Shown here in pieces: positions 20,413 to 26,052 of a stretch of 26,052 nt of DNA; positions within the stretch are counted from its first letter, which is position 1, and every line of letters begins with the position of its first letter. The translations under genes were made by a program, and so were the position numbers. The DNA comes from a virus: positions 1 through 26,052 of IMG/VR virus record IMGVR_UViG_3300025400_000073; one strand, 5' to 3'. Below the pieces are notes generated by a model. The model saw nothing but the letters and a program-made list of their open reading frames with translations, was not told the origin of the DNA and did not search any database.

Positions 20413-23400
20413 TTAGGTTGATCTCGCGCCCAAATTAGCAATGGTACCCGAGTTGTAAAGAGCTATAGGAATGTAAATAAATTCTACATCTTTCATTGGC
20501 TCAATTGCTACGTCTACATACAATTGGTTATTAGCGATAATACTTGAAGTATTGTTACTGCTATCGCAAATTACCAAGAAGTCATATAAACCACGCTTGC
20601 TTAACAAATCGTGACATGCGCTTTCAATTTGTGTTGCTAAAGTTTTTCTTGTAATACCATCATTTGGTTCAAATAAGAAACCATTTGCAATTGACTTAAA
20701 CGATGTACGTAAGTAGTTTTCTAAGCGAACAACGTTTACACGGTTACGTGCTGTTGTGTCACCAGACTTAGTTACTTGACCCCATACAACTAAACCTGTA
20801 CCAGGTAATTGTGTAATTGGGTTAATGGTTAACTGATACAATGCATCACGTAGGCCATTGTTGATACCGTTATGGATAAATGCGCCTGTTGTAGCATTGA
20901 TATAACCGATGTCGCTGAAGTTATCAACTAGACCGCGGTGTACACCAGCTGGAGCGAACCACTGATATGCAACATTGTCGTTATACAAGTATGTACGTAA
21001 TACAGCATGGCTAGCTGGAACAACAACTGTGTTACCTGCTAAGTCATTTGTTAAACCAGCTGGATAGTAAACACCTAGGTATGGACTTGCTGTTGCTAGT
21101 CCTGTGCCTGTTGCGTTATTGTTCCATGCGCTAATTGCTGTAGAAGTTGGTTCCAATGTCATTGGTGTATCACCGATAACAAAACCTGTGTTGCCACGAT
21201 CATCGTTTAACATTACTAAGTTGTCAATCAATTCTGGATAACCAGGAGCAACTAATAAGTTAAAGTTGTAATTATCTTCACGAATGTCAACGTTACTGTC
21301 AACTGCGCTTTGTAATGCAGCAACTACTACACCACGTTGTGCAGCAGAACCAGCTTTTAACGAACCATCTTCGTTTAGGCCACTTACGCTTACCCATGCA
21401 TCTTTTTCAGTTACTGTACCGTATGTGTTTGCAGGGAAACTAGTTTCGTTGAAATAATTTGCAACAAATTTCTTAATGTTGTAACCACTACGACGTGTGT
21501 TAAACAATAATGTACCACGTGGGTATAAACGATAATCAGGAGCATCAAAGTCTGTGTAATCGCTTGTTAACAAGTCTGTAATTGCTGGTAAAGCATCGCT
21601 AACAACATTTGTAGAATCATCAGTTGCCCAACGTGCATCAGCAAACACAATACCATTGCTTGATACATGATCTGTGTTGTCAACTGCTACCCAAGTTGTA
21701 CCTGTGTAGCGACTCAATGCTGGATAATTTACTAGGTCGCTAGTATCTAACCATAAGTCGCCAGCTACTAAAACAGTATTATCGCTTTGTGCTGTTGGCT
21801 TAGAAGCAGACATAATAACACCTAGTGGATCAGTTGCAGCAGAACCAGAACCGTTTAATACATAACCACGTGAGTCTGTTGCTACGTTCTTGTAACCACG
21901 CCATGCTGTACCATCATTGATCATGATGTCGACTGTTGTTGGTGTGCTATAATACCAGTATGTACCATCCGCAGGTGCGCTGTATGGAACACTTGTATTA
22001 AATTTAACATTGCTTGTAAATGTTACAAAACTGTTAATAGTAATTGTGCTACCGTTTGTTGTTACGTTTAAGTCAGGTGAGCTTGCAAATCCAGCAGCAG
22101 ATAAAATGCCGTCTGTGTCAGAAATTTGGATTACACCACCCGAAGTATGGCTAATAGTTACTGTTGCATGAGTGCTGTCAACTTGAGTAACTTCTGCTGT
22201 TACGTAAGGAATATTAGCAGCTAAAATGTCAGCTACCAAAGAATCTACAGTTGTTAATGTAGTTGTAATTGTGTAGCCTAAGAAGTTAGTTCTTGCGCCT
22301 GAATCAGATGCTAGTTTAGGAGCATTTGATAAAGCCTTATCAATTGGAGTTGCGCTAGCATACAAGGTAAACGAACCTGTTGGTAAACCTGTTGTGCTAA
22401 CTACGCTACCTGTGCCCTTTGTAATAACATTGTGCATCTTGCTAGCAAGACGGAAATTATTAGCTGTGCTATCAGTAACTTCAATTGATGTAATTACTGT
22501 ATCAAACGGAATATTAATGCCGCCGCCCACTGGATCAAGAACTGTGATTGCATCAACGGATGTACCAACCATTGGTGCAGCTACAGGAACCCAAGAGTCT
22601 GTTGCCAAACTGTATTTTTTCAATGATGGGCTATAACCGCCACCAGTTGATGTTGTTTTCCACCAAATAGAACCTGTTGGGTACACACCCCAGCCATTGC
22701 TTGGCTCTTGTGCAAAAGTGCCATAGAAGAACAATGGTGCATTGTAAGTACCAGCATATATGCCAGTAACTGATAATGCGTTACCTACGCCGCTACTGCT
22801 AAGAACTAACTGTCCATCAGTTGCTAGACTAGTAACATAAAATGCTAATTGGCCCGCTGCGGTTTTTACTGCTTTTACTTCAGTTTCACCGTATGTATTA
22901 ACTAATGTAGTGTTAATAAATGTAGCAAGATCGCCTGCATCTGTGTAGTCGCTACCAAGTGCAATAGTATTTCCGTTAATGGAAATGCTAGTGCCGTTTA
23001 ATGCCTTGTTACTACTAGTAATTGCATTTGTGCCCACAGCAACAGGACGTGATAACTGCCATGTGCGGCTGTTTACTTGTACCCAATTTGCAACACCACC
23101 TGAACCAAATGCATCTTTGCTAGCTTTGAAGAATAAACGAACTGTTTCGCTACCATCAAATACTAGTGCATAGCTACCAACAGCACCAATTTGTGCTTTT
23201 GGTTGTGGAGGTGAGTCTGTTGTTAATTGTGCTGTGTCTGTAATTAATAATAATTTAGACTTAATGTTGCTGAATGTTGATGTTGTAGCATCAGATTCGT
23301 AAATACCAAATTCTGTGTTAGCTAAATCTAACCAGTATGTACCATCAGCGGCATTGCCTGCTGGACGTACACCAGTACCTGTTAATTGTGCTAAGTCAAT

Positions 23401-23733
23401 GTCAGCACGGATAGCAAACAATTGATTTCCTAAACCAAGAGCACTATACGCTGTTAGCAAACCGTATTCGTTTAGTTCGCTACCGTTAATCGGTGTACCA
23501 GCAGAACTTAACTGGAATTTTGGTGTGCCCATTGCTGTTACTAAGTCGCGTTGACTTGTAAATGATAATAATTTACCAGCGTTTGCTTTAGTTGTTCCAA
23601 CAGCCAATGCATTGTTATATGTCTTGTTTTCTGCTGTAGCTACTAAAACTAGTGGGACAGAGCCTACGCTTGAGTTTACGTACTGACTCTGATCGTTTAC
23701 GGAAATCGAAATTCCTGGGGATACTAGTGCCAT
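20413..23733 (-). CDS. gp18: Tail sheath protein (gp18-like), enlarged by insertions
   Basis: 1106 aa against 659 in T4 gp18. The conserved N-terminus MALVSPGISISVNDQS and the conserved C-terminal part (about 800-1106) identify it; the latter shows NFNLLVAPGYPELIDNL, YPAGLTNDLAGN, FAPAGVHRGLV, QLPGTGLVVWGQ, RNRVNVVRLENYL and IEPMKDVEFIYIPI. Between them, residues about 125-760 hold inserted, Ser/Thr/Gly-rich beta material. This includes at least four G-x-x-W motifs (GTYW 131, GSIW 354, GTYW 590, GDLW 658) and two similar domains at about 246-325 and 486-552. Extra domains probably face outwards on the sheath. A late box is 31 nt upstream and the Shine-Dalgarno is AAAGGAA. The reading frame is intact throughout. 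Confidence 0.93.
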   Translation of the reverse strand: MALVSPGISISVNDQSQYVNSSVGSVPLVLVATAENKTYNNALAVGTTKANAGKLLSFTSQRDLVTAMGTPKFQLSSAGTPINGSELNEYGLLTAYSALGLGNQLFAIRADIDLAQLTGTGVRPAGNAADGTYWLDLANTEFGIYESDATTSTFSNIKSKLLLITDTAQLTTDSPPQPKAQIGAVGSYALVFDGSETVRLFFKASKDAFGSGGVANWVQVNSRTWQLSRPVAVGTNAITSSNKALNGTSISINGNTIALGSDYTDAGDLATFINTTLVNTYGETEVKAVKTAAGQLAFYVTSLATDGQLVLSSSGVGNALSVTGIYAGTYNAPLFFYGTFAQEPSNGWGVYPTGSIWWKTTSTGGGYSPSLKKYSLATDSWVPVAAPMVGTSVDAITVLDPVGGGINIPFDTVITSIEVTDSTANNFRLASKMHNVITKGTGSVVSTTGLPTGSFTLYASATPIDKALSNAPKLASDSGARTNFLGYTITTTLTTVDSLVADILAANIPYVTAEVTQVDSTHATVTISHTSGGVIQISDTDGILSAAGFASSPDLNVTTNGSTITINSFVTFTSNVKFNTSVPYSAPADGTYWYYSTPTTVDIMINDGTAWRGYKNVATDSRGYVLNGSGSAATDPLGVIMSASKPTAQSDNTVLVAGDLWLDTSDLVNYPALSRYTGTTWVAVDNTDHVSSNGIVFADARWATDDSTNVVSDALPAITDLLTSDYTDFDAPDYRLYPRGTLLFNTRRSGYNIKKFVANYFNETSFPANTYGTVTEKDAWVSVSGLNEDGSLKAGSAAQRGVVVAALQSAVDSNVDIREDNYNFNLLVAPGYPELIDNLVMLNDDRGNTGFVIGDTPMTLEPTSTAISAWNNNATGTGLATASPYLGVYYPAGLTNDLAGNTVVVPASHAVLRTYLYNDNVAYQWFAPAGVHRGLVDNFSDIGYINATTGAFIHNGINNGLRDALYQLTINPITQLPGTGLVVWGQVTKSGDTTARNRVNVVRLENYLRTSFKSIANGFLFEPNDGITRKTLATQIESACHDLLSKRGLYDFLVICDSSNNTSSIIANNQLYVDVAIEPMKDVEFIYIPIALYNSGTIANLGARST

Positions 23734-23764
23734 GGTTATATTCCTTTATATTACATGTTAAAGT

Positions 23765-23772
23765 TATTTATT
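23765..23772 (-). promoter_or_regulatory. Late promoter box AATAAATA for gp18
   Basis: The minus strand AATAAATA lies 31 nt before the sheath ATG, leaving room for a leader with AAAGGAA. The 112-nt gap (23734-23845) between sheath and the plus-strand gene holds no other clear feature. Confidence 0.6.
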
Positions 23773-23845
23773 ATAAAGGTGCAAAATATGGAGGTTACAG
23801 GAGCCTTTGGGAAGGTTTGTTGCCGCTTGAGCCGCTAAATACAGT

Positions 23846-24196
23846 ATGTTGAAGCGTGACCTATGTCCTATCTGTCAAATAAACCTAGTTGCTGTAAACT
23901 ATATCAGCGAAGGTATTAGACATTACCGCAATAGTTGTAGTGCTTGTATTCGCAAGGGCAAAAAGCTCAAGGCGATCCCGCCAGCTTGGGCCAAGAGTGG
24001 CTATAGGAAGAAGGATCGTTGTGAGATGTGCAACTTTAAAGCTAAGACTTTAAAGCAACTGTTTGTGTATCACGTTGATGGTAACTTAAAAAATGTAAAT
24101 CCGTTCAACTTGAAAACTATATGTGCTAACTGTCAAATTGACATATTAGGATCCAGGGTGCCGTGGAGACCTGCTCCTATAGTACCAGATTTTTAA
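23846..24196 (+). CDS. Small four-CxxC zinc protein, HNH-like C-terminus
   Basis: 116 aa on the plus strand. Four CxxC pairs (C7/C10, C31/C34, C59/C62, C93/C96) suggest two zinc sites. The segment VYHVDGNLKNVNPFNLKTICANC (H76, D78, N80, N88) follows the layout of an HNH motif (H-x-D-G-N...N-L...C-x-x-C), so a small nuclease or a nuclease-derived DNA-binding protein is likely. I recall similar short proteins in T4-like cyanophages, without a known function. There is no Shine-Dalgarno at the start. GCTAAATA, one mismatch from the late box, lies 4 nt before the ATG. Its 3' end overlaps the convergent dNMP kinase gene by 20 nt. Confidence 0.78.
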   Translation: MLKRDLCPICQINLVAVNYISEGIRHYRNSCSACIRKGKKLKAIPPAWAKSGYRKKDRCEMCNFKAKTLKQLFVYHVDGNLKNVNPFNLKTICANCQIDILGSRVPWRPAPIVPDF

Positions 24197-24791
24197 TGCT
24201 AGTATAAAGTTCTTCAATAGTACCGTTGTTATCAATTTCGACATCAAACTTAGTACCAATCCAAGCGGTTTCGCTAACGTGTACTCCCAAGTCCTTAAGC
24301 ATTTCTTGAGCAATAGGAGCACCGGCATTGGCGTTTACTGCTAAATGGTACCATACAGGAATATCGCCACGTTTAACCCAAACAATCTTGCCACCTGCAT
24401 TGCGGATACTGGCTATTTCGTTCGGGAAACGTACATCGCTAATAACAGTATTATCGCTACGTCGGCTTAGACGTGCTTCTAAGGCAGCAATCCAAATATC
24501 GTCATGGAATGCTTTACGGCACACTTCTGTGCCCCAGTATTGTAATACCCACCGTGGAGTTAAGTCTGGCATGTTTAAGCGGTTAGCCCACCATGGATCT
24601 ACTTGTTCGCGCCAAGCACGGGCTTCGGGTGTGCGGCCTTCTAGTAGCTCTCTATCCCAGCCAAATACAGCCGCCACAGCATCTTTAAGTGTGCCAGCAA
24701 AACTATCCCTACGAAATCCATGAAAACCTACTAGATAGTCAGCAATAGTGTCTTTGCCCGACCCAATAAAACCGCATACGCCAATAATCAT
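24177..24791 (-). CDS. Deoxynucleoside monophosphate kinase (T4 gene 1-like)
   Basis: 204 aa (T4 gp1 is 241 aa). P-loop GFIGSGKDTIADYL (7-20); the segment after it, DSFAGTLKDAVAAVFGWDRELL, is typical of phage dNMP kinases. LQYWGTEVCRKAFHDDIWI (83-101) corresponds to the substrate/lid region, and VISDVRFPNE (116-125) is the second conserved block. It phosphorylates dNMPs to dNDPs for phage DNA synthesis, using nucleotides from degraded host DNA. The start is fixed by an AGGG Shine-Dalgarno 7 nt upstream that is part of the terminator hairpin. No late box seen, so its expression may depend on read-through. The 3' end overlaps the plus-strand zinc protein gene. Confidence 0.85.
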   Translation of the reverse strand: MIIGVCGFIGSGKDTIADYLVGFHGFRRDSFAGTLKDAVAAVFGWDRELLEGRTPEARAWREQVDPWWANRLNMPDLTPRWVLQYWGTEVCRKAFHDDIWIAALEARLSRRSDNTVISDVRFPNEIASIRNAGGKIVWVKRGDIPVWYHLAVNANAGAPIAQEMLKDLGVHVSETAWIGTKFDVEIDNNGTIEELYTSIKNLVL

Positions 24792-24796
24792 AAAAA

Positions 24797-24817
24797 AGCC
24801 CTCAATATATAAGGGCT
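24797..24817 (-). terminator. Terminator after gp13 that also contains the dNMP kinase Shine-Dalgarno
   Basis: On the minus strand AGCCCT-(9 nt)-AGGGCT-TTTTT is a terminator for the gp13 unit. The AGGG in its 3' arm is 7 nt from the kinase ATG at 24789-24791, so it is also the ribosome binding site and is paired when the hairpin forms. Confidence 0.8.
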
Positions 24818-24846
24818 ATTTTTACATATTTTAGTTAATTTGTCAA

Positions 24847-25761
24847 TTAACCTGTTATCCAAGTTAACGGCTGGCTTCCGTCTACGTATTCTTTTAGGTC
24901 TTGCTCTAGCTTTTCCATTTCAGCTTGTGCTTCAGCTACCATAGCAGCACCGTTTAGGCTTGCTCCGCCTTGTGGGCCAGCAATACTACTAAACTTACTG
25001 TATGCTTGTCCTAAAATACGTTTAGCAAACGAATACGCATACTCTTGTATCCAAGGGAAAGCATAAGCATCATTAAAAATCATTTGATCTGGCTTGGTGT
25101 TAAACACCCAAAGTAGTACAGATTCTTGTTGATTTAAATCTGGGTTAGCACCTTGCCAAGGCATCTTACGAACAATGGTTAATTTCTTAGTAACCGGATT
25201 AAATGTAAAGTTCATAAAGCCGCCAAACATTTTCATAGCTAACTTTTGATAGTCGACAAATAACTCGTAGTTGGTTAGGCCACCAACACGACCTGCTACT
25301 AACATATATGTGTTTAAGTAGCCTGAGCTAAATGGCTCAAACTGGCTAGCACTTGTACCAGTAACACTACCGATACCACGTCGGAAAATTTGACGTACTT
25401 GCTGTATTTCTTTAGGTAGTATGTACTCTTGTGTCTCAGGAAGCAAACGTAAATTGACGTAACTTTCTTCTGTAGAGTTTTGTGCTTTTTGGCGGTACTT
25501 GACTAGAGCTTGCTTAATGGCCATCTCATAGTGTTCTTTTTCTAACTCAACATCAACAATGCCATCGCCTAAGCGCATACGTACATAGTCTGTAATTTCT
25601 GCACGTTTAGTGTCGGCTGAATCTAGTACAGATCCGTCAAATGCTATGTGAGCACCGGACTGGCTACCTGTATTGGCTTGAAACAGGCTTGGTGCGTTTA
25701 CGTTATTTTGACTATCGTAACCGGTTTCGGCTTGTGGTGTGTTAGGGTATGGTGTGGCCAT
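24847..25761 (-). CDS. gp13: Neck protein (gp13-like head completion protein)
   Basis: 304 aa (T4 gp13 is 309 aa). After a disordered 50-residue N-terminus come DYVRMRLGDGIVDVELEKEHYEMAIKQAL, ESYVNLRLLPETQEYILP and VRQIFRRGIG, the conserved start of gp13-type neck proteins in T4-like cyanophages. FGGFMNFTFNPVTKKLTIVRKMPW and the helix WIQEYAYSFAKRILGQAYSKF follow. It ends EKLEQDLKEYVDGSQPLTWI. It would sit at the portal and connect head to tail with gp14, which is not in this window. Shine-Dalgarno GGAG and a late box 20 nt upstream. Confidence 0.8.
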   Translation of the reverse strand: MATPYPNTPQAETGYDSQNNVNAPSLFQANTGSQSGAHIAFDGSVLDSADTKRAEITDYVRMRLGDGIVDVELEKEHYEMAIKQALVKYRQKAQNSTEESYVNLRLLPETQEYILPKEIQQVRQIFRRGIGSVTGTSASQFEPFSSGYLNTYMLVAGRVGGLTNYELFVDYQKLAMKMFGGFMNFTFNPVTKKLTIVRKMPWQGANPDLNQQESVLLWVFNTKPDQMIFNDAYAFPWIQEYAYSFAKRILGQAYSKFSSIAGPQGGASLNGAAMVAEAQAEMEKLEQDLKEYVDGSQPLTWITG

Positions 25762-25781
25762 TGACTACTCCGTTGTTACAG

Positions 25782-25789
25782 TATTTATT
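25782..25789 (-). promoter_or_regulatory. Late promoter box AATAAATA for gp13
   Basis: The minus strand AATAAATA overlaps the stop of the upstream gene and lies 20 nt before the gp13 ATG, with CGGAG between. Leadered layout. Confidence 0.6.
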
Positions 25790-26052
25790 ACTGAACGCGA
25801 AGTAATACGATATCTGCGTTGATGCGCCCGTTGAGTTTTGTTTCGGATGCTTTAATATCTTCAAGAAACCTACGTAATTGTATCTTAGTAGCCCTAGAGA
25901 ATTCTTTCAATGTATCGGCTGGTTTGCGGAGTGTTTTTGTCACGGATTTATGCTCATCGAAGCCGATAATGCCAGTTCCCTTGACGTTTAGAGGTCCTTT
26001 TAAACTGTCAGCTATATACTTGCCTAACTTGCGAGTTTTAGTGTTATAAACC
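25788..26052 (-). CDS. Partial gene: conserved basic virion-region protein, C-terminal 87 residues
   Basis: The frame is open from the window edge to a TAA at 25788-25790. The visible part starts VYNTKTRKLGKYIADSL, continues with KGTGIIGFDEHKSVTKTLRKPADTL and RRFLEDIKAS, and ends NGRINADIVLLRVQ. It is basic, with a central helix. It resembles an uncharacterised protein of T4-like cyanophages found in the neck/tail region. The N-terminus is outside the window, so length and domains cannot be judged. It precedes gp13 directly, and the gp13 late box overlaps its stop codon. Confidence 0.7.
   Translation of the reverse strand, partial: VYNTKTRKLGKYIADSLKGPLNVKGTGIIGFDEHKSVTKTLRKPADTLKEFSRATKIQLRRFLEDIKASETKLNGRINADIVLLRVQ

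Noticed and set aside
20413-23733. Sheath gene as two genes joined by error
   Set aside because: The frame is continuous, and the conserved N- and C-terminal sheath parts occur once each with insertion material between, so a single enlarged protein is simpler.
1-26052. CRISPR array, insertion sequence, integrase or attachment site
   Set aside because: I saw no spaced direct repeats, no transposase or integrase motifs and no terminal inverted repeats. The tRNA-like element has no neighbouring integrase that would make it an att site.

Overview
The window is a segment of a T4-superfamily myovirus (contractile-tailed dsDNA phage), probably an uncultured aquatic relative of the cyanophage/pelagiphage branch. 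This rests on recognisable homologues of T4 gp13, gp18, gp19, gp4, gp16, gp17, gp32, UvsX and dNMP kinase, and on many copies of the T4-type late promoter box (A)TAAATA. The DNA is AT-rich and gene-dense. Almost every gene is on the minus strand; only two small Cys-rich/HNH-type genes are on the plus strand. Both ends of the window cut through genes.

Reading in the direction of transcription (high to low coordinates): (1) about 26.05-24.8 kb, the end of an unknown gene and a gp13-like neck protein, closed by a terminator; (2) 24.8-23.8 kb, dNMP kinase, with a plus-strand Cys4/HNH-like gene converging on it; (3) 23.7-17.4 kb, the tail sheath (very large, 1106 aa), tail tube, a second tube-like protein with an Ala/Gly-rich C-terminus, a small conserved protein and the gp4 head-completion protein; (4) 17.4-14.2 kb, the gp16 small terminase, a gene with a capsid-targeting-like leader, and a 671-aa protein with many prohead-protease-like sites and an AT-hook core; (5) 14.2-12.0 kb, a degenerate-looking SGNH hydrolase, a tRNA-like gene with a shortened anticodon arm, and two small head-type proteins; (6) 12.0-8.4 kb, an HNH gene (plus strand) divergent from the gp17 large terminase, then a 483-aa protein; (7) 8.4-7.3 kb, gp32 behind a host-type sigma70 promoter; (8) 7.3-0.5 kb, one run of overlapping genes holding sulfotransferase, radical SAM, SDR, radical SAM, UvsX, a small acidic protein, a UvsY-like protein, a small protein, a methyltransferase and a cytidylyltransferase-cupin fusion, followed by a partial gene with its own late box.

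How they fit together: the right two thirds is a late (virion and packaging) region. Each block opens with a late box, and several boxes lie only 5-7 nt before a start codon that lacks a Shine-Dalgarno sequence, which predicts leaderless late mRNAs. The left third is an early/middle replication-recombination region. There, sugar- or small-molecule-modifying enzymes are interleaved with recombination genes and share stop/start overlaps with them. The most unusual feature is a group of proteins of unknown function around the terminase genes. They share a D-x-L-x-x-L-x-x-LAG-[LI] motif, capsid-targeting-like N-termini and T4-prohead-protease-like x-E|(A/G/S) sites. I infer that they are candidates for internal, processed and possibly ejected head proteins.
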